NCBI RefSeq assembly: GCF_900187615.1
Contig: NZ_FYDO01000006.1
Coordinates: 169,215-233,214 of the forward strand
Direction of reading: 5' to 3'
Length of the DNA: 64,000 nt
DNA from: Pseudomonas sp. Irchel s3f7
Lineage (GTDB): Bacteria > Pseudomonadota > Gammaproteobacteria > Pseudomonadales > Pseudomonadaceae
Made by a program: the position numbers and the translations under genes. How positions within the stretch are numbered: the first letter of the stretch is position 1; the number at the start of each line of letters is the position of its first letter. The notes below the pieces were generated by a model, which saw nothing but the letters and a program-made list of their open reading frames with translations, searched no databases and was not told the origin of the DNA. Positions 1-8,019 of this stretch are shown piece after piece.

Positions 1-1005
1 CCGAAGCTCGCCGCAGTGGGCGCCTACTTCATATTCATGACCCTCAACATTCTCGGCGTCAGCATCGCGGCCACCTTTGAATTGGTGGTCACCGTACTGG
101 CCGTCGCCGAGCTGCTGGTGTTCATGGGCGTGGTCGCGCCGGGCTTCAGCTTCAGTAATTTCGTGCTCAATGGCTGGTCAGGTGCCAACGAATTCACGAT
201 GGGCTCGATTCCCGGCATGTTCGCCGCCATTCCCTTCGCGATCTGGTTCTTTCTCGCCATTGAAGGCGCAGCCATGGCGGCCGAAGAAGCCAAGGATCCG
301 AAACGCACGATTCCCAGGGCCTACGTCAGCGGCATTTTGACCCTGGTGTTCCTGGCGATCGGTGTAATGATCATGGCGGGCGGCGTCGGTGACTGGCGTC
401 AGCTTTCCAACATCAACGACCCACTGCCCCAGGCCATGAAAGCGGTGGTCGGCAACGATTCGACCTGGATGCACATGCTGGTGTGGATTGGTCTGTTCGG
501 GCTGGTGGCGAGTTTTCACGGCATCATTCTCGGGTATTCGCGGCAGTTCTTTGCCCTGGCTCGCGCCGGTTACCTGCCCCGCGGGCTGGCCAAACTCTCG
601 CGTTTCCAGACCCCGCACCGGGCGATCCTGGCCGGCGGCGTCATCGGTATCGCGGCGATTTACAGCGATGGACTGGTCAACCTGCAAGGCATGACCCTGA
701 CGGCGGCAATGATCACCATGTCGGTATTCGGCGCCATCGTGATGTACATAATCAGTATGCTGAGCCTGTTCAAGCTGCGTAAAACCGAACCGAATCTGGA
801 ACGCACCTTCCGTGCACCGGGTTATCCGATCGTGCCGGGTATTGCGCTGTTCCTGGCGGTGGTGTGCCTGGTGGCGATGGCGTGGTTCAACACCTTGATC
901 GGTTTGGTCTTCCTCGGATTCATGGTGGCCGGTTACCTGTATTTCCAGCTGACCGCCAGGCAGCGTTCCGAGGCACCGGCAGACGCTATGCTCGAAGGTA
1001 TCTGA
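1..1005 (+). CDS. eat: Ethanolamine permease, C-terminal part (5' end outside window)
   Basis: Inner-membrane amino acid/polyamine/organocation (APC) family transporter that would import ethanolamine. The reading frame is open from base 1, so the GTG at 16 is internal and the true start lies upstream; 334 codons remain. About eight hydrophobic segments are visible. Segments such as AIEGAAMAAEEAKDPKRTIP, typical of the family around the sixth to seventh helix, are followed by a polar C-terminus ending near DAMLEGI. The assignment to ethanolamine rests mainly on eutB and eutC directly downstream on the same strand; by sequence alone it is an APC permease. A REPIN fills the gap to eutB, so the genes may be co-transcribed with attenuation between them. 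Confidence 0.9.
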   Translation, partial: PKLAAVGAYFIFMTLNILGVSIAATFELVVTVLAVAELLVFMGVVAPGFSFSNFVLNGWSGANEFTMGSIPGMFAAIPFAIWFFLAIEGAAMAAEEAKDPKRTIPRAYVSGILTLVFLAIGVMIMAGGVGDWRQLSNINDPLPQAMKAVVGNDSTWMHMLVWIGLFGLVASFHGIILGYSRQFFALARAGYLPRGLAKLSRFQTPHRAILAGGVIGIAAIYSDGLVNLQGMTLTAAMITMSVFGAIVMYIISMLSLFKLRKTEPNLERTFRAPGYPIVPGIALFLAVVCLVAMAWFNTLIGLVFLGFMVAGYLYFQLTARQRSEAPADAMLEGI

Positions 1006-1062
1006 TGCACCCGCGTCGGGCCCGCTGCCCGGCGCCTGCATTATTGAAGTGCACGCGGTCCC

Positions 1063-1147
1063 CTGTAGGAATGAGCTTGCTCGCGATGGAGGTGTGGCAC
1101 ATTTAGCGGGTGCAAGACGGCAATCGCGAGCAGGCCCGCTCCCACAG
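1063..1147. repeat. REPIN-type inverted repeat
   Basis: Two REP-like arms face each other: the left begins CTGTAGGAATGAGCTTGCTC and the right ends with CGAGCAGGCCCGCTCCCACAG-like sequence. This is the common Pseudomonas intergenic palindrome. It lies between the permease and eutB and could act as an mRNA stabiliser or partial terminator. Confidence 0.75.
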
Positions 1148-1189
1148 AAAAGCAGACCGCGTTTAAATTGATCCGGAGGACACCGCCCC

Positions 1190-2584
1190 ATGGCGACATA
1201 TGCCCATTCCGTCGGCGCCCAGACCTACCGATTCGACAGCCTCAAGGATGTAATGGCCAAGGCCAGCCCGGCACGTTCCGGCGATTTTCTGGCCGGCATC
1301 GCGGCGCTCAATGATGGCGAACGAGTCGCCGCGCAGATGACGCTGGCGGACATCCCGCTGAGCCACTTCCTGCAGGACGCGCTGATTCCCTATGAAACCG
1401 ATGAAGTCACCCGACTCATCATCGACACCCATGACCAACAGGCCTTCGCGGTCGTCAGTCATCTCACTGTCGGGGACTTCCGCGACTGGCTGCTCAGCGA
1501 CGCCGCCGACGAACAGAGCCTGCGCGCACTCGCCCCCGGCCTGACCCCGGAAATGGCTGCCGCCGTGTCGAAGATCATGCGTGTACAGGACCTGGTCCTG
1601 GTGGCGCAAAAAATCCGCGTGGTCACCCACTTTCGCGGCACCCTCGGCCTTCGCGGCCGCCTGTCCACTCGCCTGCAACCCAACCACCCGACCGACGAAC
1701 CCGCCGGTATCGCTGCTAGCATTCTCGACGGTCTGTTGCACGGTAACGGCGATGCAATGATCGGCATCAACCCGGCCACCGACAGCATCGCCTCAATCTG
1801 CGCCATGCTGGAGATGCTCGACGCGATCATCCAGCGCTACGAAATTCCGACTCAGGCCTGCGTGCTGACCCATGTCACCACGTCGATTGAAGCCGTAAAT
1901 CGTGGCGTGCCACTGGACCTGGTGTTCCAGTCGATCGCCGGGACCGAGGCCGCCAACGCCAGTTTCGGCATCAACCTGAACGTGCTCAAGGAAGGTTACG
2001 ACGCCGGGTTGAGCCTCAATCGCGGCACACTCGGGCAGAACCTGATGTATTTCGAAACCGGCCAGGGCAGCGCCCTGTCGGCCAACGCCCATCACGGGGT
2101 CGATCAGCAGACCTGCGAAGCCCGGGCCTATGCGGTGGCGCGGCATTTCAATCCGTTTCTGGTGAACACCGTCGTAGGCTTCATCGGTCCGGAATACCTC
2201 TATAACGGCAAACAGATCATCCGCGCCGGTCTCGAGGACCATTTCTGCGGCAAGCTGTTGGGCGTGCCAATGGGCTGCGACATCTGCTACACCAACCACG
2301 CCGAGGCCGACCAGGATGACATGGACACCCTGCTGACCCTGCTGGGTGTCGCCGGGATCAACTTCATCATGGGCATCCCAGGCTCCGACGACATCATGCT
2401 CAACTACCAGACCACTTCGTTCCACGATGCGCTCTACGCCCGCCAGACGCTGGGGCTCAAGCCTGCGCCGGAGTTCGAGCAGTGGCTGGCGAAAACAGGC
2501 ATTTTCACCCAGCCGGACGGCAGGGTTCTGTTCGGTAATAATCTGCCACCGGCCTTCCGCCAGGCCCTGGCGCAATTGGGATGA
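1190..2584 (+). CDS. eutB: Ethanolamine ammonia-lyase, large subunit
   Basis: Heavy (catalytic) subunit of the adenosylcobalamin-dependent enzyme that splits ethanolamine into acetaldehyde and ammonia. The 464-residue protein has the family's usual length and reads as EutB throughout, including the TIM-barrel stretches [20 protein letters not shown] and [18 protein letters not shown]. The ATG at 1190 is preceded by a clear GGAGGA ribosome site. It overlaps eutC by 4 bases (ATGA), indicating translational coupling. With the upstream permease and downstream eutC it forms a short non-microcompartment eut cluster, which supplies nitrogen and carbon in pseudomonads. No microcompartment shell genes are present here. 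Confidence 0.97.
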   Translation: MATYAHSVGAQTYRFDSLKDVMAKASPARSGDFLAGIAALNDGERVAAQMTLADIPLSHFLQDALIPYETDEVTRLIIDTHDQQAFAVVSHLTVGDFRDWLLSDAADEQSLRALAPGLTPEMAAAVSKIMRVQDLVLVAQKIRVVTHFRGTLGLRGRLSTRLQPNHPTDEPAGIAASILDGLLHGNGDAMIGINPATDSIASICAMLEMLDAIIQRYEIPTQACVLTHVTTSIEAVNRGVPLDLVFQSIAGTEAANASFGINLNVLKEGYDAGLSLNRGTLGQNLMYFETGQGSALSANAHHGVDQQTCEARAYAVARHFNPFLVNTVVGFIGPEYLYNGKQIIRAGLEDHFCGKLLGVPMGCDICYTNHAEADQDDMDTLLTLLGVAGINFIMGIPGSDDIMLNYQTTSFHDALYARQTLGLKPAPEFEQWLAKTGIFTQPDGRVLFGNNLPPAFRQALAQLG

Positions 2585-3417
2585 ACGTCGACATGGATAA
2601 ACTACCCTTCGATCCGCACAATCCATGGCTGGAACTGCGCCGGCTGACGCCCGCCCGGATTGCCCTGGGTCGCACCGGCACCAGCATCCCCACCCGCGCT
2701 CAACTGGATTTTCAATACGCTCACGCCCAGGCGAGGGACGCGGTGCACTTGCCGTTTGATCATGCGGCGCTCAGCGCGCAACTGGCCGATCGTGGCCGCG
2801 AGAGCCTGCTGCTGCAGAGTGCGGCACCTGATCGCAACACTTATCTGCAACGCCCCGATTTGGGGCGAAAACTCAGTGATGCGTCGGCGCAGACCTTGCG
2901 TGAATACGCTACGGCCCATCCTGGCGGTGTGGATCTTGTGATCGTGATCGCCGATGGTCTGTCGGCATTGGCCGTCCATCGCCATAGCCTGCCGTTTCTG
3001 GCACGTCTCGAGGAGCAGACGTCAGCCGAGGGCTGGTCTGTCGCCCCGGTTATCCTGGTAGAACAGGGCCGCGTGGCCGTCGCCGACGAAATCGGCGAAC
3101 TGTTGGGCGCGAAAATGACCGTGATACTGATCGGAGAGCGCCCCGGGCTCAGTTCGCCGGACAGCCTTGGCCTGTATTTCACTTACAACCCGAAGGTCGG
3201 CCTGACGGATGCGTGGCGCAACTGCATTTCCAATATCCGGCTCGAAGGCCTGAGTTACGGCATGGCGGCACACCGTTTGCTGTACTTGATGCGGGAAGCC
3301 TGCCGACGGCAGTTGTCGGGGGTTAACCTGAAGGACGAAGCACAGGTTCACACGCTGGAGTCGGACACAGGCACCGACATGAAAAGCAATTTCCTACTGA
3401 ATCCTCCGAAGATGTGA
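2581..3417 (+). CDS. eutC: Ethanolamine ammonia-lyase, small subunit
   Basis: Light subunit of ethanolamine ammonia-lyase; with EutB it forms the B12-binding active complex in the cytoplasm. The 278-residue product matches the family length and contains the conserved run [18 protein letters not shown] and the region around [20 protein letters not shown]. The start ATG at 2581 overlaps the eutB stop. A second ATG four codons on ([12 protein letters not shown]) is a possible alternative start. No further eut gene follows; the next gene is an unrelated acetyltransferase after about 110 bases. Confidence 0.96.
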   Translation: MNVDMDKLPFDPHNPWLELRRLTPARIALGRTGTSIPTRAQLDFQYAHAQARDAVHLPFDHAALSAQLADRGRESLLLQSAAPDRNTYLQRPDLGRKLSDASAQTLREYATAHPGGVDLVIVIADGLSALAVHRHSLPFLARLEEQTSAEGWSVAPVILVEQGRVAVADEIGELLGAKMTVILIGERPGLSSPDSLGLYFTYNPKVGLTDAWRNCISNIRLEGLSYGMAAHRLLYLMREACRRQLSGVNLKDEAQVHTLESDTGTDMKSNFLLNPPKM

Positions 3418-3530
3418 ACCGTTTCTGCATTGCGTTTACATTCCGGTTTGAGGCAGGATCGATTCACGGCCGCCAGAGTTTCCCGTCGCCGTCAAAGACG
3501 TAAGACAGCCACTTGCAGACGAGACTTATC

Positions 3531-3986
3531 ATGCGGATTATCCAAGCGACCCTCGAACACCTGGACCTGTTGACCCCCTTGTTCGTCCGATATCGCGAGT
3601 TTTATGGTTCCCTGCCCTATCCGGACTCGTCTCGGGCATTCCTCGAAAAACGCCTGCGCCGCAAGGAGTCAGTGATTTACCTGGCCTTGTCCGATGACAA
3701 CAAACTGATGGGTTTCTGTCAGTTGTACCCAAGCTTCTCCTCGCTATCGCTTAAACGCGTATGGATCCTCAACGATATCTACGTTGCAGAAGATGCCCGC
3801 CGCCAGTTGGTGGCCGACAACCTGATCCGCACCGCGAAGAAAATGGCCAAGGAAACCAATGCCGTACGCATGCGTGTTTCCACCAGCAGCGACAATGAAG
3901 TTGCACAGAAAACCTATGAGTCCATCGGATTCAAGGAAGATACCGAGTTCAAGAACTATATCTTGCCGATCAGCGACGAACTGTAA
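3531..3986 (+). CDS. GNAT-family N-acetyltransferase
   Basis: A 151-residue GCN5-related acetyltransferase; the acceptor substrate cannot be told from sequence. The beta-strand/loop LKRVWILNDIYVAEDARRQL and the following Val-Ala-Asp-Asn helix correspond to the acetyl-CoA pyrophosphate loop region, and VRMRVSTSSDNEVAQKTYES is the usual motif B. The frame is open from a TTG at 3513, but the ATG at 3531 fits the usual N-terminus of the family and is preferred. It stands alone, closed downstream by a GC-rich hairpin. In P. aeruginosa a GNAT gene also follows eutBC, so it is probably a core gene. Confidence 0.85.
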   Translation: MRIIQATLEHLDLLTPLFVRYREFYGSLPYPDSSRAFLEKRLRRKESVIYLALSDDNKLMGFCQLYPSFSSLSLKRVWILNDIYVAEDARRQLVADNLIRTAKKMAKETNAVRMRVSTSSDNEVAQKTYESIGFKEDTEFKNYILPISDEL

Positions 3987-3999
3987 GTTCGTGCCAGCG

Positions 4000-4030
4000 G
4001 GGCGGGTCTCTGCGCAAAAGAGGCCCGCCC
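4000..4030. terminator. GC-rich hairpin after the acetyltransferase gene
   Basis: Arms GGGCGGGTCTC and GAGGCCCGCCC pair over 11 positions with one G-U, around a nine-base loop. There is no long T run after it, so termination strength is uncertain. Otherwise the 334-base gap 3987-4320 holds only a good minus-10-like box upstream of the DedA gene. Confidence 0.55.
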
Positions 4031-4210
4031 TGTTCGGCTGCCATACAGCCGACAATCCAGCCAATGGAATTTTCCCCTGGCAGCCAACTCCAGATCTTTA
4101 GTACGTCGCTTGCAGGTGTTTATCGGGAGTTATTAATTGTCACCAGACTTCCGGTCTCCCTATCGACATGCCCCGCTACAATCTCGACGCGCTTTTCACC
4201 GTTCGGCCCG

Positions 4211-4216
4211 TATAAT
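4211..4216 (+). promoter_or_regulatory. Minus-10 box (TATAAT) upstream of the DedA gene
   Basis: A consensus TATAAT lies 105 bases before the DedA start codon. A convincing minus-35 at 16-18 bases spacing is not visible, so this is only a candidate sigma-70 promoter for the dedA-mtfA pair. Confidence 0.4.
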
Positions 4217-4320
4217 GCCGACCTTTTCCGGCTTGTAAGAAAAACTACACCCGTCTGTAGGCTTTCGCGAAGTCATCCGCACAGGCCATAGCCTCGGCCC
4301 GCTTACCACAGGTGCTTTCC

Positions 4321-4977
4321 ATGGATTTCAACCCGATCGATCTCATCCTGCATCTCGACGTGTACCTCGACATGCTCGTGACCAACTACGGGACATGGAT
4401 CTACGCCATTCTGTTTATGGTGATCTTCTGTGAAACCGGCCTGGTGGTGATGCCCTTCCTGCCTGGCGATTCCTTGCTGTTTATCGCTGGCGCCGTGGCG
4501 GCCGGTGGCGGCATGGACCCGGTGCTGCTGGGCGGCCTGCTGATGCTTGCAGCGATTCTGGGTGACAGCACCAATTATGTGATCGGACGAACGGCCGGCG
4601 AAAAACTGTTCAGCAACCCGAACTCGAAAATATTCCGCCGCGACTACCTGCAACAAACCCACGACTTCTACGACAAGCACGGGGGCAAGACCGTGACGTT
4701 GGCGCGTTTCCTCCCGATCATCCGTACCTTCGCACCATTCGTCGCCGGTGTGGCAAAAATGCCGTACCCACGTTTCTTCGCCTTCAGCATCTTTGGCACC
4801 ATCCTGTGGGTCGGTGGCCTGGTCACCCTCGGTTACTTCTTCGGCAACGTGCCGTTCATCAAGTCGAACCTTTCGCTGCTGGTGGTTGGCATCATCCTGC
4901 TGTCGCTGGTGCCGATGATCATTGGCATTGTGCGCAGCCGCTTCGGCAACGCCGCATCCAAAGCCCACCCGCGCTGA
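4321..4977 (+). CDS. DedA-family membrane protein
   Basis: A 218-residue integral membrane protein of the DedA/SNARE-associated (VTT) family. Members take part in membrane homeostasis, and some are undecaprenyl-phosphate or phospholipid translocases. Family signs are FCETGLVVMPFLPGDSLLF near the N-terminus, GDSTNYVIGR, and the conserved basic segment GGKTVTLARFLPIIRTFAPF, followed by C-terminal hydrophobic helices. The frame is open from GTG 4312, but ATG 4321 gives the usual MDFNPIDLI start. The mtfA gene begins 6 bases after the stop, so the two are probably co-transcribed. Which of the several Pseudomonas DedA paralogues this is cannot be decided here. Confidence 0.92.
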   Translation: MDFNPIDLILHLDVYLDMLVTNYGTWIYAILFMVIFCETGLVVMPFLPGDSLLFIAGAVAAGGGMDPVLLGGLLMLAAILGDSTNYVIGRTAGEKLFSNPNSKIFRRDYLQQTHDFYDKHGGKTVTLARFLPIIRTFAPFVAGVAKMPYPRFFAFSIFGTILWVGGLVTLGYFFGNVPFIKSNLSLLVVGIILLSLVPMIIGIVRSRFGNAASKAHPR

Positions 4978-4983
4978 TTTTCG

Positions 4984-5796
4984 ATGTGGTCCCTGAGCGC
5001 CTGGCGTCGCCAGCGCATCCTGGCCAGGCACCCGATTGCCAATGACGTATGGCAGCGGGTGCGTCAGCACCTGAGGTTTCTCGACGGCATCAGCGCCGCC
5101 GAAGACCAATGGTTACGCGAAGCATGCGTGCTGTTTCTGGAAGACAAACACTTGACCGCCCTGCCCGGCGTGGAACTGCATCAGGAACAGCGCCTGCTGC
5201 TCGCCGCCCAGGCGCAATGGCCTCTGCTGAACCTTGGCGACTTGAACTGGTATCAGGGTTTCCACGAAATCATCCTGTACCCGGACGACTTCCTCAGCCC
5301 CCAGCGCCACCGCGACGCCAGCGGCGTCGAGCACGAATGGGACGGCGAGCACAGCGGTGAAGCCTGGCAGCAGGGCCCGGTGATCCTGGCATGGCCCGGC
5401 GTAATGGCCAGCGGTGGTTGGGAAGGTTACAACCTGGTGATCCACGAACTGGCGCACAAACTCGACATGCTCAACGGCGACGCCAATGGTCTGCCACCGC
5501 TGCACGCCGACATGCGTGTCAGTGACTGGGCCGAAATCATGCAGGCGGCCTACGATGACCTCGACCGCCAACTGGATCGCAATCCGGACGCCGAGACCGC
5601 CATCGATCCTTACGCCGCGGAAAATCCGGCCGAGTTCTTTGCCGTGACCAGCGAATACTTCTTCAGTGCCCCGGACTTGCTGCATGAGGCTTATCCACAG
5701 GTCTATGAGCAGTTGAAGCTTTTCTACCGCCAGGACCCGCTCGGTAGATTGAAGCAACTTCAGTCGCATGATCCGGTCTATCAGGCACACGACTAA
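4984..5796 (+). CDS. mtfA: Zinc metallopeptidase of the MtfA/DUF980 family
   Basis: Cytosolic M90-type peptidase. In E. coli MtfA (YeeI) binds the Mlc repressor and has aminopeptidase activity; there is no Mlc gene in this window, so its partner here is unknown. The 270-residue protein has HELAHK at residues 154-159, giving two histidine ligands and the catalytic glutamate, with a likely third ligand glutamate in NPAEFFAVTSEYFF further on. Length and the WPGVMASGGWEGYNLVIHEL context match the family. It starts 6 bases after the DedA gene and ends about 110 bases before ppa, which has its own promoter-like box. Confidence 0.93.
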   Translation: MWSLSAWRRQRILARHPIANDVWQRVRQHLRFLDGISAAEDQWLREACVLFLEDKHLTALPGVELHQEQRLLLAAQAQWPLLNLGDLNWYQGFHEIILYPDDFLSPQRHRDASGVEHEWDGEHSGEAWQQGPVILAWPGVMASGGWEGYNLVIHELAHKLDMLNGDANGLPPLHADMRVSDWAEIMQAAYDDLDRQLDRNPDAETAIDPYAAENPAEFFAVTSEYFFSAPDLLHEAYPQVYEQLKLFYRQDPLGRLKQLQSHDPVYQAHD

Positions 5797-5841
5797 GGTC
5801 TACACGACCTCTGGTACGTGGCGTCGCCGTAGGAATATGCC

Positions 5842-5847
5842 TATAAT
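5842..5847 (+). promoter_or_regulatory. Minus-10 box (TATAAT) for ppa
   Basis: The hexamer TATAAT sits 62 bases before the ppa start, in the short gap after mtfA. No strong minus-35 is evident. It probably gives ppa its own transcription. Confidence 0.45.
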
Positions 5848-5909
5848 CGCCGCCACTTTTTGGTCAATCCGGCCAAGTGTTTTTGGTCAACTAACGGGGG
5901 CAACGCCCA

Positions 5910-6437
5910 ATGAGCTACAGCAAGATTCCGGCTGGCAAAGACCTGCCGAACGACATCTACGTCGCGATCGAGATCCCGGCCAACCACGCGCCGATCAAGT
6001 ACGAAATCGACAAAGACAGCGATTGCCTGTTCGTTGACCGTTTCATGGCCACCCCAATGTTCTACCCGGCCAACTACGGTTACATCCCGAACACCCTGGC
6101 TGACGACGGTGACCCCCTCGACGTGCTGGTCGTAACCCCTTACCCGGTTGCTCCAGGTTCGGTGATCCGCGCCCGTCCGGTCGGCATCCTGAACATGACC
6201 GACGACGGCGGCGGCGATGCCAAAGTTATCGCTGTTCCACACGACAAGCTGTCCCAGCTGTACGTCGACGTGAAGGAATACACCGACCTGCCACCCCTGC
6301 TGATCCAGCAGATCGAGCACTTCTTCGCGAACTACAAAGATCTCGAAAAAGGCAAATGGGTGAAAATCGAAGGCTGGGCCGGCGCAGATGCCGCCCGCGA
6401 CGCGATCACCAAGTCGGTTGCAGCCTACAAAGGCTAA
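5910..6437 (+). CDS. ppa: Inorganic pyrophosphatase (family I)
   Basis: Soluble cytoplasmic enzyme that hydrolyses pyrophosphate to phosphate, pulling biosynthetic reactions forward. At 175 residues it is the normal bacterial family I size. Metal and substrate residues are clear: VPAG-type N-terminus ([20 protein letters not shown]), [20 protein letters not shown] with the DGDPLD signature, and the later [13 protein letters not shown]. The gene has an in-frame ATG after a strong ACGGGGGC-like ribosome site and is closed by a textbook intrinsic terminator. It is probably monocistronic. Confidence 0.98.
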   Translation: MSYSKIPAGKDLPNDIYVAIEIPANHAPIKYEIDKDSDCLFVDRFMATPMFYPANYGYIPNTLADDGDPLDVLVVTPYPVAPGSVIRARPVGILNMTDDGGGDAKVIAVPHDKLSQLYVDVKEYTDLPPLLIQQIEHFFANYKDLEKGKWVKIEGWAGADAARDAITKSVAAYKG

Positions 6438-6470
6438 GAGCAGCTGACGCTATTAGCGTCCAGCGGCAAG

Positions 6471-6498
6471 AAAAACCCCGGGTGATCCGGGGTTTTTT
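6471..6498 (+). terminator. Intrinsic terminator of ppa
   Basis: Stem ACCCCGG/CCGGGGT with loop GTGAT, flanked by an A run on the left and TTTTTT on the right. This is a canonical rho-independent terminator that could work in both directions. Confidence 0.92.
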
Positions 6499-6575
6499 GT
6501 GGGTGCTGGAAAAGCACTTTAAACACTTCGTGTAACGACAAATCGAGAAGGTTTGTTTTTGTTTAAATTTCCTCA

Positions 6576-6585
6576 AAGACGTCTT
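6576..6585. promoter_or_regulatory. Palindrome upstream of the S24 regulator
   Basis: AAGACGTCTT is a perfect 10-base palindrome 80 bases before the regulator's start codon, in an AT-rich leader. It is a candidate autoregulatory operator; this is inference from position and symmetry only. Confidence 0.3.
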
Positions 6586-6665
6586 ACATCCGGTCGTAAA
6601 TTTCCCTCGAATTTTGAACGAGTCGTTTATTCAAACCCCCACCCGCCGCCAGTAGACTCGTGTTT

Positions 6666-7412
6666 ATGAAAAAGAACACTAGCGGCCCTCGCTTTAAAGC
6701 GCTGCTCAAGGCAGCGAACATCACCACCACGGGATTTGCCGAATTCCTGGATACCGCACCGCAACGAGTCCATAACTGGTACTTTCGCGGCGTGCCTGCC
6801 CACTACATGGAAGAAGTCGCCAGAAAACTGTCCGTCAACAGCGAATGGCTGAGAACCGGTGAAGGCCCGAAAGACGCCAAACACCTGCGCCTGCTCGACG
6901 AGTCAGGTAACACCTTCGACGCCCAGGCCATCCGCGGCGTCTACACGGTGCTCGAACCCGTCGATGTCGAACTGCGCTTCTTCAAGGAAGTGGTAACGGC
7001 GCCTGGCTCCGGCAAAACCCACGTTGTCGAAGATAGCGAAAACCTGATTCGCCTGCCCCGCAGCCATCTCGACTCGCTGGAAATCAATCACGCCGACGCC
7101 ATCTGTGCCCTCATGAGCGGCAACAGCATGGCCGAGAGAATCGAAGACGGTTCAACCCTGGCGATCGACCGCGGGCTGACCAAGATCATCGATGGTGAAA
7201 TCTACGCCATCGAACATGACGGCATGCTGCGCATCAAATACCTGCACCGACTGCCGGGTAATTCGCTGCGCTTACGCAGCCACAACCGTGACGAATACCC
7301 GGATGAAATCTTCAGGGCGGCACAAATCGAAGAACAAAACATCAGAGTATTGGGATGGGTGTTCTGGTGGTCCACCTTGAACAAACGCCGGCCACCGGTA
7401 CCGTTTCTCTAA
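6666..7412 (+). CDS. HTH transcriptional regulator with S24 (LexA-like) C-terminal domain
   Basis: A 248-residue phage-repressor-like protein. An N-terminal helix-turn-helix of about 60 residues (GFAEFLDTAPQRVHNWYFRG) is followed by a linker and an S24 peptidase fold with the catalytic serine in SGNSM (Ser154) and a lysine in LRIKYLH (Lys191). No obvious Ala-Gly cleavage bond is seen in the linker, so self-cleavage is uncertain. The ATG at 6666 is preferred over GTG 6660. The gene stands alone between ppa and the left edge of the island. It resembles conserved chromosomal regulators of pseudomonads as much as prophage repressors, and no phage genes surround it. Confidence 0.85.
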   Translation: MKKNTSGPRFKALLKAANITTTGFAEFLDTAPQRVHNWYFRGVPAHYMEEVARKLSVNSEWLRTGEGPKDAKHLRLLDESGNTFDAQAIRGVYTVLEPVDVELRFFKEVVTAPGSGKTHVVEDSENLIRLPRSHLDSLEINHADAICALMSGNSMAERIEDGSTLAIDRGLTKIIDGEIYAIEHDGMLRIKYLHRLPGNSLRLRSHNRDEYPDEIFRAAQIEEQNIRVLGWVFWWSTLNKRRPPVPFL

Positions 7413-7663
7413 GCCGACAGAACACAGCCCTCGGCCATCAGCCCAAATGGCCGAACGGCTCTGAATGGCACTTCCTGCTGGGAATTTTCGCCAAACTTGC
7501 GTATGCTCCGCCCCACATTTGCGCATCGACCCGCCTCGCGGTTCAGATCGCCCCGGCCCGGCAGATGATTTTCTCGCCAGGTCCCACAGCCGGACGCAAG
7601 ATCCGGGTGTACGTTTTGAAGGCTGGCGCGGTTTACCAAAAATGATCCAAGCCAGTCCCCGAG
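7413..7663. other. Intergenic stretch between regulator stop and terminator
   Basis: About 250 bases with no convincing gene. A TATGCT box near 7500 and the strong terminator at 7664-7687 leave room for a small RNA of roughly 150-180 bases, or this is a long 3' untranslated region. No tRNA or known sRNA was recognised. Confidence 0.35.
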
Positions 7664-7687
7664 AAGCCGGCCACAAGCCGGCTTTTT
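7664..7687 (+). terminator. Intrinsic terminator at the left island edge
   Basis: Perfect 8-base stem AAGCCGGC/GCCGGCTT with loop CACAA and a following T run. Its distal arm and T run are part of the 20-base direct repeat also found at 33501-33520. Confidence 0.88.
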
Positions 7688-7690
7688 AAT
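7671..7690 (+). repeat. Left 20-base direct repeat (attL-like)
   Basis: The sequence CCACAAGCCGGCTTTTTAAT occurs here and, without mismatch, at 33501-33520 in the same orientation. It spans the loop, distal arm and T run of the terminator. The base before the repeat differs between copies, so the identity stops sharply, as expected for the core of a site-specific integration. Confidence 0.7.
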
Positions 7691-7809
7691 TGTCCGAAAT
7701 AAACCTATTCCATCCAAGAATCCTGCCGATAGCCTAGCTATCACGGGCATTTCAGGTGTTCCCCTGTCCGATGGTGTTCAACGCCATTTGACCTCATCCG
7801 ACGATGAAG

Positions 7810-7833
7810 TGGGGGGACAAGTGGGGGGACAAA
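7810..7833 (+). repeat. Left subterminal box pair
   Basis: Two copies of TGGGGGGACAA with a 12-base period. A near-identical pair in the same orientation lies at 33420-33443 inside the other end. Such tandem short boxes near element ends resemble arm-type sites for a tyrosine recombinase; that role is inferred. The rest of 7691-8019 shows no gene that I can support. Confidence 0.6.
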
Positions 7834-8019
7834 AAGGACGACAGGGAAAATTAAATGGGTAAGCTGCATTGCTTATAAAACTGCCTCAGGCTTCGATCTC
7901 TGGGCGCATTTTTTATCTTGCCTTCGGAGTGAGACGCGACGTTTTCTCTAAAAAAGACAATCACTTGCTTTACTGGTATAAGAATTGGACAGACGTATTG
8001 TCCCTAGTGCGACCAGCTT

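Noticed and set aside
178..1191. 337-codon minus-strand frame opposite the permease
   Set aside because: Runs through a REPIN and the intergenic gap, with a His/Gln/Arg-rich translation typical of a shadow.
6666..7412. Prophage marked by the S24 repressor
   Set aside because: No structural, lysis or replication phage genes nearby; the neighbouring island carries metabolic cargo.
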